NCBI GenBank assembly: GCA_030278955.1
Contig: JAOANR010000010.1
Coordinates: 18,444,444 to 18,508,443, forward strand
Direction: 5' to 3'
DNA length: 64,000 nt
Source of the DNA: Hygrophila difformis
Taxonomy: Eukaryota > Streptophyta > Magnoliopsida > Lamiales > Acanthaceae
Shown here: one piece after another, positions 53,050 through 63,966 of the stretch
Layout of the letters: each line of letters begins with the position of its first letter
How positions within the stretch are numbered: position 1 is the first letter of the stretch
Translations under genes and position numbers: made by a program
Notes under the pieces: model-generated
The model's database searches: none
What the model was told of the DNA's origin: nothing
What the model saw: only the letters and a program-made list of their open reading frames with translations

Positions 53050-55500
53050 AATTTCACTATAAACAACATTTCTTGTAGTATCTTGAATTAATCCATCTTA
53101 ACTAAATATTAATACTATAAGTCTCGTCTGGCTAGTGATACGAGATATCGCAACATATAACTGTTTGTTACTAATAACTGGTTTGGGAAGATAGACATCA
53201 ACCTTCTTTAATGATTAACATTGACTTTTCTTTATCTTCGTAGCATAACAAACTGCGAATGAGAATGATCTCATCTGAAATCGAATGGAGAATTTAGTTA
53301 AACCAGACGGTCTCATAATCATTCTACCAATAAAGAATTTTCTACTTTCATGGTTTCCCAAAATTAGTTTAATCTCAATTATATGGTTTCTCATCTTGGT
53401 TACTATCAACCTGCTTCCGTTGTATAATTTATTCGATGGATCTATATATTTAAAAAGAATGACTATACAACCCTCATTCAACTTTATTTATGATTCAATA
53501 GTCCAGAACACTTGATCGTGTTTAGATATTCTGATGAAAATATTTCATTGTCATTATCCATGCTTTCATCTTCTTGACAAATATTTTTAGAACTGAGATT
53601 TACATTTTCATTTGCAGATAGACACTAATCATTAATTGTATCAACTCATCTCATTGGAAGGGGCTGGTATAGCACCTATCTTTAAAAATGTCTATATTTG
53701 AAGTGATGCAGTTTATATTTGTCTATGTACGCTAAAAAAGTATTTACATAGGATCACCCGTACAGTTTATAAAAATATTATCCGGAAATGTCACATCTAA
53801 CAACATCTCCAAGATCAATACCTATTTTACCATCATCTACATCAAGTATCCATATTGCGAATTATGTATATATATATATATATATATTTCATTATAAACA
53901 ACATTTCTTGTATTATCTTGAGTTAATCCATCTTAATTAAATATTAATACTTTGATTCCTCTCTTGCTAGTGACACAAGATATCACAACATATAATTGTT
54001 CAAAGCTAAAAATTGGTTTTGAAAAATAGAGTTCAACCTTATTTAAAGATTGGCATTGACTTTTGTTTATAATCATAGTAAAACAATCTGGAAATTTTCT
54101 CCTTTAAAATCGAATGAGAATTTGGTTAAATCCGACAGGCTTATAATCATTATATCAAGAATTTTATACTTTTATGGTTTCCCAAAATTATTTAGCCTTA
54201 ATTGTATGGTTCTGCATCTTGTTTACTATCAACGTGCTTCCATTGCATAATTTATTTGATGCATCTATATTCCTAAGAAGCATGACTATGCAGCACTCCT
54301 TCAACTTTATTTCATGATTCGATAATCCTGAAAGCTTGATCATACTTTGATATTCCGGTGAAAATATTTCATTGTCATTATATATACTTTCATCATCTTG
54401 ACAAATAATGTTAGAACTGAGATATATCTTTTCATTTGCGGACATATGTTCCATGATATAATAATTGATCGTATCAATATCTCATTTGTAGGGGCTAGTC
54501 TAGCAACATTTTTAAAAATGTCTGGATTTGAAGTGGTACAATTTATATTTGTACATATAATCTCAACAATTGTCGACCCGTAGAATTCATAAGAAAATCA
54601 TCTTGAAATGTCACACCTGATTGTACATCTCCAGATTAATACCAGTTTTACCAATTACCATCACCTCCATGAAGTATTCATTTTGCAATTTTTTGGCATA
54701 TATGAATCTTATTTAGACAACATTTTTTATTGTATCTCGATTTAATCCATCTTAATTGCATATTAATGATTCGAGTCCCTCTAAAAACTGGTTCTGGAAT
54801 ATAGAGTCCAACATTTTTTAAAGATTGAGATGACTTCTATTTATAGTCATAGCAAAATAAACTGCGAGTAAGAATTTTCTCCTCTGAAATCGAATGAAAA
54901 ATTTGGTTAAAGCAGATGGGCTCATAATCATTACCAATCAAGAATTTTCATCCCAAATAATGAGCTTTGTCTTAATTAGAAGAGAGGTTAAATCATTTTT
55001 TGGGATGATTTTTTGTTGGTAGAATTCTCATCACAATCTAGTGGAATACCAAATCTAGAATGCGCAGTCCTACCTCTTGGAAGAAGTAGTGATGTTATTC
55101 CACTTGATGTTACAAGCAATATAATATCACAACTCCACGAAGGGCTGAACATAATGGTTTCCAGATAAATGTATTGACATTTCCACCACGTAAAGAAAAA
55201 AGAATCTACTCTCACCACTATCAACTGCAGACATTATCTTATTATAAATATTCTTTGCTCATCAATCAATAAAGATAATAGCTTAGTATGATCTGTCATC
55301 ATTTTTTTCTTATTATAATATAACTCTTCTAGTATTAATAGATTCTTTATTTCAGACGTTAAAACTTCATCCGATACCGGCATTCCAGAGAAAAGTTTCA
55401 AACTTATAGAATTTGCTGCAATTATCTTTCCAATTTTTAACAAAGCTAGATTTTTTATTTGTTCTTCTGTCAATTGCAAATCTGTTAAAACATAGATTAA
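53050..55500 (-). pseudogene. Helitron PIF1-like helicase remnants with tandem C-terminal copies
   Basis: In minus order: 55479-55234 has LTEEQIKNLALLKIGK and LLSLLIDEQ. 55224-54988 has a decayed Walker A (GGNVNTFIW) and then SGITSLLLPRGRTAHSRFGI. C-terminal helicase blocks then appear three times (about 54940-54710, 54480-53890, 53620-53050), for example VMLLRNIDASNKLCNGSTLI and ILFKYIDPSNKLYNGSRLIV, with YVA(I)SR-type ends. Frames are broken throughout and no copy could work. Confidence 0.85.
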
Positions 55501-56595
55501 TTAATTCTACCTTAAAAAATAGATTAAATAAATTTGATTTTACTTCTTTATTTAATAACGGATATATTCGCACTCCAATAACTGTTTATACACCCAATTA
55601 TTTTATTTATAGCATTTTTATAGAAATAGTTAATTTAGTGTAAACTTATTATTCATATAATATGAATTTTCACAATTTTCTTAATAATTATAAATGTTTT
55701 GTATATTTTTTAATATAATGAAATATAAATAAGTTTCATATTACTACCTCCGTATTCAAATGTTGTTGACATTTATAAATGTGCTACTATTTACACATAG
55801 ACTTTCACTTAAAGTTTTTTTTATAGTTATACAAGTTAAAATATAGCCAAGTGAGACTTGTTAGATTCGTCTCGTCGTGTAGTTTTTAAATATCGATCTT
55901 TTAGAATTTTTACTTGCACTGAACTTGAGTTATTCGTGATTTCAAATATACACTGAACTGTGTGAAAAGTGGGTCCGTAAAAAATATTTGAATATAGAAG
56001 AAGTATTTAAATACAATTAGAATGATAGAAGTAAATACTAATTATATACTATAAATTTAAAATTCAAAATCTTTCAAATCTTTTTAAATTTTAAATTTCA
56101 AAATTTTCAAATCTTTTTAAATGTGAATAATATTGTGGGATTCCATCTAAATTAAAAATTCCAGATATTCCAAAAATTGAAAATCTATAATGAATAAATA
56201 AATAAATGAGAAAATATAAAATTAATAAATTAAAAAATACAAAAATCTATAAAAATTGAAAATTTGAAATGGAGACGCCACATTAAATGTAGGATAGGTT
56301 GTTCACTAATGGTTTTATTAATATATAGATTATATGTAAATATATAAATTAATTTACTGAATTATTTAAAATTTTAATTCAAACACTATATTTAAAAATT
56401 AATATAAATATATTGATAAATGAGTATTAAATATTAAATTTGATCTATAAATCAAACTAACTATTGAAGTTCAATAATTAAAATTAATTTAATTAAGTAT
56501 TAAATTACCTTATAGAATAATTCGATTCGATCCGTTTACAACCCTGAGTCCGATCTGTTAAAATCTTTTATATAATTTTTTTTATAATTTATTAA

Positions 56596-56596
<1 letters not shown>

Positions 56597-56666
<70 letters not shown>
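56597..56666. repeat. (TTA)n microsatellite
   Basis: About 23 consecutive TTA/ATT triplets. Confidence 0.97.
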
Positions 56667-56696
56667 TAATATTTTAAATAGGCCAAAATCAATCAA

Positions 56697-56931
56697 ACGC
56701 AGTTGGCACAGTTGTATGGGGTTCTGCCAGTTTAAACAAAGATCTCAGTTCGAACCTTTGTGTGTATGCATGATTCTGAAGGAGGACTTAGCTTAGTGGT
56801 TTTGTCCCCTGACTTCCAACTTTATCGTTGGTTTCGATTCACACCCTTTATCCCCCTTTATAATTTGTGTGGCTTGGGTTCTCACGCATCTTTGCCAACA
56901 CATAAGTGTAATGTTTTAGAAAAAAAAAAAA
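56697..56931 (+). repeat. Dimeric tRNA-derived SINE
   Basis: The first unit has an A-box-like tggcacagttgt and a B box agttcgaacct (56748-56758). The second has an exact A box tagcttagtgg near 56789 and a degenerate B box ggtttcgattcac. It ends with an A-run (56919-56932). Two tRNA-like units in tandem with poly(A) suggest a dimeric SINE. Confidence 0.65.
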
Positions 56932-57377
56932 ATCTAAAACACTTAAAACCTGGCGGCCAATTTAAGTAAAAAGGTCAGACTTAGACTTATAAACTAGGTG
57001 AAAGGCTGCACAGGCCTTGCAAAATTAATATAAGCCAGCCTTTCAAGACCAAGCCTAGCGCCCTAGCCTGGCAGAGAGAGCATATGGAGGGTATTCTGGA
57101 GGCGGGATTCGATCTATAAAGAGGGCCGAAATCAAACAGGGAGCAGGCCACAGGTGGTGGCCGAAAGCAGAGCGATGAAGATGGCATCGGCGCAGGTGAA
57201 ACTCAAAGAACAAGGAAAGTGAAAACTAGAAGGGGGATCTAGATAATAAAACATTTAATATGTCCGCACGTCCGCACGTGAATGTGGACCATTGATTTCA
57301 ATCGGACGGTCATAAATTAATAAGGGTATTATTAGCAAAAAAATATAATTGTTTCTTTACTTACCAAAATCACGAAA
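56932..57377. other. Unassigned sequence
   Basis: Moderately GC-rich 57000-57240, then AT-rich. A doubled gtccgcac (57261-57276) and cggacggt word are seen. No gene supported. Confidence 0.4.
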
Positions 57378-57860
57378 ATACGTCGCTGAGATAAGCATAA
57401 CATGATGCTGAAATAACTATATATGTCGCTGAAATATACTATCGCATGTCGCTGAGAAGTACCATATCAAATCGTTGAATTGTGTTGGCCATGTTACTAA
57501 ATTGCATTGGCCATGTTGCTGAATTGTGAACGCTCCGTCACTGAGATGCGTTCAAATGCATTGAACCATGTCGCTGAAATGTATAAAATTGTGTCGCTGA
57601 AATGTATACAATAATGTCGCTGAATTGCATAGGTCATGTCACTGAATTACATAGGCCATGTCGCTGAATTGTGAAGGCTCCGTCGCTGAGATGCGTTTAA
57701 AATCCCAACGAACTTCAAACGACTCTAACTTCAAACATCGCTGAGATGAACATAATAATGTCACTGAATTGCATAGGCCGCGTAGCTGAATTGGATTGAC
57801 TCCATCGCTGAGTTGTGTATGTCATGTCGCTGAATTGTATAACCTATGTTGCGAATTCAA
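57378..57860. repeat. Minisatellite of CGCTGAATTG-type units
   Basis: About 18-20 imperfect units of 22-35 bp, each with (a)tgtcgctga(a/g)(a/t)tg. Variable joints include the words ataggcc and cataataatg. No reading frame is maintained. Confidence 0.85.
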
Positions 57861-57917
57861 AATATTAAATACCTAATAAGTAAAATTATGAAACTAACCC
57901 TCCAAATAATTTGAACC

Positions 57918-58509
57918 TGTTAACCCAGTAAAAATATATATTAAGGCCCAATGGAATTACTTGTCTAAATTGCCCGGCCCAGTATGTGAAGATATATCCA
58001 AAAGAGAGGACGTATCTTCAGGGCCCAGTCCGGAAGAGAGGACGCATCTTCAAGGCCTGTGAAAATATATCTGGAAGGGAGGACGCATCTTCAAGTCAGT
58101 GGTGTGGTGAATCCTCATACAAGGAAAGCAGATCGGGATGAGGTGCAACAATCATGATGAGGCATCACTGTAGGGTATATCAAAGGAAATAAATCAGAGT
58201 GAAGCGCCCTGTAAGGAAACATCGAGAGGAGATCAAGCCATATAAGGAAAGGAATCAAGATGAGATCAAGGTGGACTCGTAGCTTGAGGACTCCTCACCT
58301 CTATATATATGCAAAGCGGCATCACGTGCGGGACACCTCCAATACTCCTCGAGAGCTTTTACTTATTTTTCCTGCATTTTATCGCTTTATGTTCTTAAAT
58401 TCATTTACTACTTTCTTTCAATTCTTGTTTTCCTACTTTCTCTATAATCTTTCCCCAAGTTTTATTAATACAAGAGAAATTCCTTTCTCCCAAATTTTCA
58501 CTGTTAATA
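57918..58509 (+). repeat. 5' LTR of the gag-only element
   Basis: Contains a repeated ggaagagaggacgcatcttcaag-type motif (three times, 57990-58095) and a TATA-like ctctatatatatgc near 58300. Confidence 0.93.
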
Positions 58510-58512
58510 AAT

Positions 58513-58532
58513 TGGCACGCCCAGTGAGACCC
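58513..58532 (+). other. Primer binding site region
   Basis: TTGGCACGCCCAGTGAGACC directly follows the LTR. It is the expected primer-site position; the tRNA is not assigned with confidence. Confidence 0.55.
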
Positions 58533-58616
58533 GAAGTGGAAACCATATCCGCTCCAAATAGTGTATGCGTCTCAGATCCGGAAAAGTTGTTAATTTGACA
58601 GAACAATTTGAGGATA

Positions 58617-59262
58617 TGTCTCTACAAGAGAAGACATCGTTGCGAACGCCGTTTGAGGACGTCATTGAGACGGCGAGCACCTCTCAACCGCTACAAGGGA
58701 TTATGTAGACCCCTACAGTGTCCGAGCAAATACGGCTATCGATAACGGAATCGATGGCCGAGTTTATGCCTTTGCTCATGCACCTAATGGACGTTCTGCG
58801 GCCTGCCATGGCCGAACAAACTGATCGGATATGCGGTTCCTTACGCGATGGAGGCCTCCCGGCACCCAGTACTACTATGGCGCCGAGCACTCCATACCCG
58901 GGACCGTCGGGAGGACAATAGCGAACGTGGGGAAACACATCTGGCCAGCCGCCACTCCAGGACTCCGGAAGCGTGGCCAGTATGTTTCCACACTCGTACC
59001 AGACTGCTTACACTTTTACTCCAGTGGTACCCAGCATGCCGAATTTGGGTTACGCGGTACCTCCCGTGCCGGTTTATGCTCCCTCAAGCCCTTTAATGGC
59101 AACCAGCGCTACACCAGGCTACATGGCGGCCGGACCTAGCATGGCGCCAAGATAGGCGGCACCTCATATGCCGAACATCCCAACCACGCCTTATGTGGTG
59201 ACACCTCTCAACCCTGGCTGGATGCCACCAACCCTAAGGGGTAGGCGCCACAGCCAGGTGGA
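58617..59262 (+). pseudogene. N-terminal Gag remnants with stops
   Basis: Frames MSLQEKTSLRTPFEDVIETA, then SITESMAEFMPLLMHLMDVL, then a Pro-rich part (PVVPSMPNLGYAVPPVPVYA). Several in-frame stops and a frame change before 59263 interrupt it. It is likely the decayed first half of Gag. Confidence 0.65.
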
Positions 59263-60126
59263 GTGGTGGCGGCTCCCATGGCACCAGTCAACATTCCTAC
59301 CCAAGCTGCTGCCATAGGAGGGCAGGCACCACAACCATGTGGAACACCCGCGACACCTGCCGCCATGCCTCCTACGCAGGCACCAGTGATCTCACCAGAG
59401 TTGCTCACAGATATGATGCAACAGCACTTCGGGATTCAGCTAAAGACGATGGAGCGGCTTACGTACCGGAAGCCATATCCTGTCTGGGTAGACACCATGC
59501 ATCCCTACCCAAGGGGCTTCAAGATGCCCGAGTTCACCACCTTTACAGGGGATGATGGCAAGTCCACTGTGGAGCATGTTGGAAGGTTCACTACTCAGTG
59601 CGGGGAAGCAGCGGCCAATGATTGGCTGAAATTAAGACTGTTCTGCTCATCCCTCACTGGACCTGCCTTCGCATGGTTTGCTTCATTGCGGCCTAACTCA
59701 ATTCAAAATTGGGCCGACCTCGAACGGGCATTCCATGATAGGTTCTACACTCCACTATCACTGGTAAGCCTTGCAGACCTTACTAATGCCAAACAGTATG
59801 CCGATGAGGCGGCAAGTACTTTTATCAATAGAGTACAACAGCTGAAAGGCCGGTGCACCATAGCAATCCCGGATATGGAAATAGCCAATATAGCAGTGGC
59901 TAATATGTTGCCAAAACAAAAGGAACGTTTAATTGTGCATGATGCGACTGATCTTGCCCAGCTGGTCGAGAAAGCAGCCCGCTTGGAAAAGTTCTTTGAG
60001 GAGCGAGATGAGAAACGTCTACCTATACACGAGACTCATTTTGAGGAATTGAAACACGATAAAGAGGTAGATGAATCAAGGGTGTTGGCCAAGGCAATAA
60101 CCTTGAGTGGTAAAAACCCTGGATAG
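59263..60126 (+). CDS. gag: Gag (Gypsy-type) of the non-autonomous element
   Basis: A 287-residue open frame. After a Pro/Ala-rich start it reads PYPVWVDTMHPYPRGFKMPE. The retrotransposon gag core follows: WLKLRLFCSSLTGPAFAWFA, then WADLERAFHDRFYTPL, then SLADLTNAKQYADEAASTFI, then MLPKQKERLIVHDATDLAQL. It ends SGKNPG with no zinc knuckle. The style is Gypsy gag. The true start is probably upstream in the broken part. Confidence 0.85.
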   Translation: MVAAPMAPVNIPTQAAAIGGQAPQPCGTPATPAAMPPTQAPVISPELLTDMMQQHFGIQLKTMERLTYRKPYPVWVDTMHPYPRGFKMPEFTTFTGDDGKSTVEHVGRFTTQCGEAAANDWLKLRLFCSSLTGPAFAWFASLRPNSIQNWADLERAFHDRFYTPLSLVSLADLTNAKQYADEAASTFINRVQQLKGRCTIAIPDMEIANIAVANMLPKQKERLIVHDATDLAQLVEKAARLEKFFEERDEKRLPIHETHFEELKHDKEVDESRVLAKAITLSGKNPG

Positions 60127-60130
60127 TGGC

Positions 60131-61150
60131 CCTGGGGCGCCGTCGACAGCGGCTTTGGAGGCTGAGTAATGGGTGACTGAGGATGGAGCCTGGCTGAGTA
60201 TGGCGGCCTGACTGAGGATGTCACCCTGGCTAATACTCGAATGGCGGCCCGGGAAGAAAGGCTGATGGAGGCCTGGAACAGACCAAGGTGGCGGCCTGGC
60301 ACTCAGGGTGGCGGCTCAGGCTGGATGGCGGCCTCTGAACGGCGGCCTGGAGCTGAATGGCGGCCCTTGGGTGGCGGACTGAAGTTTGGAGATGGCGGCC
60401 CTTCGGGTTTAGGGTGGCGGCCTCTCGAGCAGCGGCGGCCTCCGGAGATTGAATGGGGATGGCGGCCTCCCGAATTCGATGTTGGCGGCCCTTGGTCAAG
60501 ACAGTAGCGGTGGCCCTCGTGCAGAAGTGGATAGGCGGCCTCCTCCGAAGCAAGGGATGGCGGCCCTTGGGTGGTGGCGGCCCTCCGAGTGGCGGCCAAG
60601 GTGTGCGAGGATGGCGGCCCCTTGTCCAATGTTGGCGGCCCTCCTGAGGACGGGTGGCGGCCTCTCACAGGGGTGGCGGCCCTCCGGGCGAAGGGTGGCG
60701 GCCAAGGCTGATGGCAGTGCCGGCCTCTAGGGGATGGCGACCTCGGATTGATGGCGGCCTCTTGAGGGATGGCGACCTCGGAGCAAGTGGCGGCCTCCTC
60801 CAAGCGCAAGGGATGGCGGCTTCTCACAGGGGAAGGCGGCCTCTCATTGGAAGAAAAGCTGGTGGCCCGAGCACCAGAGGCTGGCGGCGGCTCTCCAGCT
60901 GTGATGAAGGTGGCGGCCTCCGGAGAAAGTGATGGCGGCCTACTCGACAAAGGATGGCGGCCTTTGAGCTCCTGGCAGTGACGGCCTCCGTGCAGACAGC
61001 GTCAGCGGCCTCCGGAGCAGAAAGGGGTGGCGGCCTGGTTCGATGTAGGGGGCAGCGCTCGAGGTCTCCGACAACGATGAAGATGGCGGCCGAGTGGCGG
61101 TGCCCGGCGGCGGCAGCCGGAATCTCCTGGTGGCGGTTGGCGGCAAAGGC
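60131..61150. repeat. GGCGGCC-rich interspersed repeat filling the pol position
   Basis: About 35-40 copies of ggcggcc(t/c), mostly as (a/g)tggcggcc, spaced 15-40 bases in a GC-rich, CpG-rich tract. Overlapping ORFs on both strands (WRP/MAA plus strand, GRHP/EAA minus strand) are by-products: spacing is not a multiple of three and no frame persists. Confidence 0.88.
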
Positions 61151-61263
61151 AAGGAAGAAGAAGAAGATGAGGCACAATGGGCCTTGATGAACCTCCAAAC
61201 CTGATTTAAGCGCGCAAATTTATCTTAAAATGTTAATCAGAAAAAATGCGCGAGGGGGGCATC

Positions 61264-61852
61264 TGTTAACCCTGTAAAAATATATATTAAGGCCCAATGG
61301 AATCACTTGTCTAAATTGCCCGGCCCAGTATGTGAAGATATATCCAAAAGAGAGGACGCATCTTCAGGGCCCAGTCCGGAAGAGAGGACGCATCTTCAAG
61401 GCCTGTGAAAATATATCCGGAAAGGAGGACGCATCATCAAGTCAGTGGTGTGGTGAATCCTCATACAAGGAAAACAGATCGGGATGAGGTGCAACAATCA
61501 TGATGAGGCATCACTGTAGGGTGTATCAAAGGAAATAAATCAGAGTGAAGCGCCCTGTAAGGAAACATCGAGAGGAGATCAAGCCATATAAGGAAAGGAA
61601 TCAAGATGAGATCAAGGTGGACTCGTAGCTTCAGGACTCCTCACCTCTATATATATGCAAAGCGGCATCACGTGCGGGACACCTCCAATACTCCTCTAGA
61701 GCTTTTACTTATTTTTCCTGCATTTTATCGCTTTCTGTTCTTAAATTTATTTACTGCTTTCTTTCAATTCCTGTTTTCTATTTTCTCTGTAATCTTTCCC
61801 CAAGTTTTATTAATACAAGAAATTCCTTTCTCCCAAATTTTCACTGTTAACA
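61264..61852 (+). repeat. 3' LTR of the gag-only element
   Basis: Preceded by a polypurine tract gcgcgaggggggcatc (61248-61263). It matches 57918-58509. Confidence 0.93.
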
Positions 61853-62570
61853 GAACCGTTGGATGATAAAATAGATCAACGGTAACGATATGATTCCGCA
61901 CCATGAGGATATGAAAAATCCACATAGCAACATGTCTGATAAAACATGGGGGGAGGAGCAGGAGATATCAGAATATAAAGGTAAATGGTAGGATGGGAGG
62001 TTCGGAGTTAGGTTAGGAATAGTAGGTTTGGAAATAGGTTAGGATGTAGGGAAGGAGCTTAGACACTAATATACATTAGATATTTATACGAATAATTGGT
62101 AATAAGTTAAAAGGTTGATACAAGCAGTACAATAAAAAAATATGGTTTTCATATTTTTGGTATCTTAAAACTTTTCCTTGAGAGAGTACCAACATCGTTA
62201 ATGATGATTTCCTTCTATTATGGTCGTCAATATGTTGTCTTTGGAAAACTAACAACTCAATGTAAAATCTCGAAAATGACTTAATTAAGTTGGATGAAAT
62301 TGAGATAGAAATGTCATTCATACAATAAAGTGAATTGTATTGCAACATTATAGAACAGTGACAACTTAAGGAAAGTGAACGACGATGTTACAAACTATTA
62401 ACTATAAAGGTTGCCGAGAGGATGCAATTGGTAGTCATCCTGGCCAAATTTATTGAACTTATTTACCGCTCATTAGTGCTACAAGATAAACTTAACGACA
62501 AGAAATGTGAAAAAGTACACAAATAGAGGTAACCCAAAAAAATTATAATTAAAGTTTTATTCACCAAATA
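61853..62570. other. AT-rich sequence, no gene seen
   Basis: Begins with the second GAACC duplication. No supported ORF or RNA gene. Confidence 0.5.
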
Positions 62571-62571
62571 G

Positions 62572-62596
62572 TTTTTTTTTTTTTTTTTTTTTTTTT
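62572..62596 (-). repeat. 25-base T-run (poly(A) on the minus strand)
   Basis: The end of a minus-strand A-tract, which could mark a retroposed transcript whose 5' side lies in 62600-63400. Confidence 0.7.
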
Positions 62597-62599
62597 GTT

Positions 62600-63100
62600 T
62601 TTGAACATGACGCACAGACGTCGGCTAGGCAAATAGTTAAATTGGAGATTGGAAGTGGTTATGTTCAATTCCGGAGAAGCTGTGTATTTTCCGTTGGCTG
62701 CTAGCGCATACACTCGGCCTTCCCTTGTAACCAGCTTCGCTACAGGCGGGCCTTGGCATCTTCCCCTCTTTGATGCGTGTGCGGATTGGAGAAGGAAGAT
62801 TAACCTCATTGTTTGTTTTTCTGTCTTTGGGCCCGGCAGGTTTGGTTTGCGCTTTTCATTGATATTCACCTTGACATGGGGGCGATGGACACTTCTAATA
62901 TTCGGCATTGGCTTGCGGGCATGTATGGAAATTTGAGAATACCTTTCTTGCAGGGCTGTGGAATGTATGGCGGGAGCGAAATTGCAGAATTTTCCAAGGG
63001 AAATACTCTCTGTTGTTGCAGGTCCTAGGCCGCAAAGTGGAGCATTTCCAGGCTTGTTTGAGGTGTGTGTTATGAAAATGGACGGATGCAGCAACACAAA
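62600..63100. other. Unassigned, possibly part of the right-edge LTR or a retroposed transcript
   Basis: Long open frames exist on both strands but show no recognisable domain. I cannot place the LTR's inner boundary here. Confidence 0.35.
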
Positions 63101-63966
63101 TGAAACGTCAAGTCGAGTTTGGAACTCTTCCCGCAAGACGTTTATGCCCCAGTAGTGCTCCGGCAACGGCAGAACGTCCCCAAAGGTGAAACGACGAAAC
63201 GCCTCGACGTAGCAGCACCGCAAACGTCGACGACTGGCGAACAGAACAAAGAACAGAGGGAGTCGGGAGGAGAGGATATGCAGAAAGAGAAAGAGAATGC
63301 AGAAAACTGTGTGATGCCTAAGCTGCCTGACGCTGCCATTTATAGGCGTTGGAGAAGACGAAACCGCCGACGGGTATTGATGGGGCGGTTTCAACTCGCG
63401 ATTCAAATGGTTTTCAACAACTCGCGACGGGTGTTGAAATCAGAGCGGGCTTCAACGACTGGGCTTGGCGCATGGGCTCGACAAATAAATTTTGTCTAAA
63501 AAATTAGATAGGCCCAAAGCCCACCCAAAGCCCAATTACCAAGATCCAAGTCCAAGTCCACGGGCACGGGCACGGGCGACGGCACGGCGCGGCTCGGCTC
63601 GGCTCGGGACGGGACGGGACGGGCGCGCGCGTGTGGGCTTCCCCCACACTTGACCAATCTGTATTAGTTTAATTGTTTCTAACATGCAGAACAATATAAA
63701 CTAATTCAACTCCCACTGCTTAAGCAATGTGGGACGCGCCACTTTTACCTACTCTTTAACAACCATTTAAACACAAACGTTTCAACTAGCCGCATTCAAT
63801 GACCCATTTCGACCACTTATTTCTCACTCACCCGACAACGGTTTTGAGAAAATAAATGCACTACGACAATCTACGCAAAATGTAGAATTCGTATACGCTA
63901 TTTAATTAATCCAAACTAAATATCGTCATTACGTAAAAAGGAGCTCAAAACCCCCTTTTTCCAACA
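63100..63966 (-). repeat. LTR of a minus-strand Copia-like element (left boundary uncertain)
   Basis: The plus-strand end TTTTTCCAACA is followed by the complement of a polypurine tract (minus CATGTGGGGGAT, 63967-63978). This is the PPT/LTR junction of an element running off the right edge. U3 has a CG-rich repeat (63560-63640, cgggacgggacggg and ggctcggctcgg words). A TATAAAT at 63338-63344 on the minus strand fits the promoter, so R-U5 lies at 63310 and below. The end of U5 was not found. Confidence 0.7.

Larger units (their letters stand above)
52786..56329 (-). mobile_element. Degenerate Helitron with canonical ends
   Basis: On the minus strand it starts TCTATATATTAATAAAACC at 56329 after a host A. 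It ends CTAG at 52786 before a host T. Six bases inside the CTAG is a perfect 9-bp-stem hairpin (ACCCGTCGA / TCGACGGGT, 3-base loop). This is the Helitron end structure and A|T target. The interior holds relics of the PIF1-like helicase but no Rep domain that I could find. About 3.5 kb. Confidence 0.9.
57918..61852 (+). mobile_element. Non-autonomous gag-only LTR retrotransposon (TR-GAG type)
   Basis: LTRs 57918-58509 (592 bp) and 61264-61852 (589 bp) start TGTTAACCC and end GTTAACA (mutated to GTTAATA in the first). The target-site duplication GAACC is perfect (57913-57917, 61853-61857). The interior (2.75 kb) holds a gag gene and a GC-rich repeat region but no protease, RT or integrase. By eye 17-20 differences separate the LTRs (about 3%), so it is older than the nested elements. 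It would need pol from a relative. Confidence 0.92.

Noticed and set aside
60303..60950. 215-residue minus-strand ORF and several plus-strand ORFs in the GGCGGCC tract
   Set aside because: Stop codons are rare in this GC-rich repeat on every frame; the peptides are simple GRHP/EAA/WRP reiterations with no conserved frame.
62561..63406. 281-residue minus-strand ORF at the right edge
   Set aside because: It overlaps the U3/R part of an LTR, ends in lysines encoded by the A-tract, and shows no recognisable domain.
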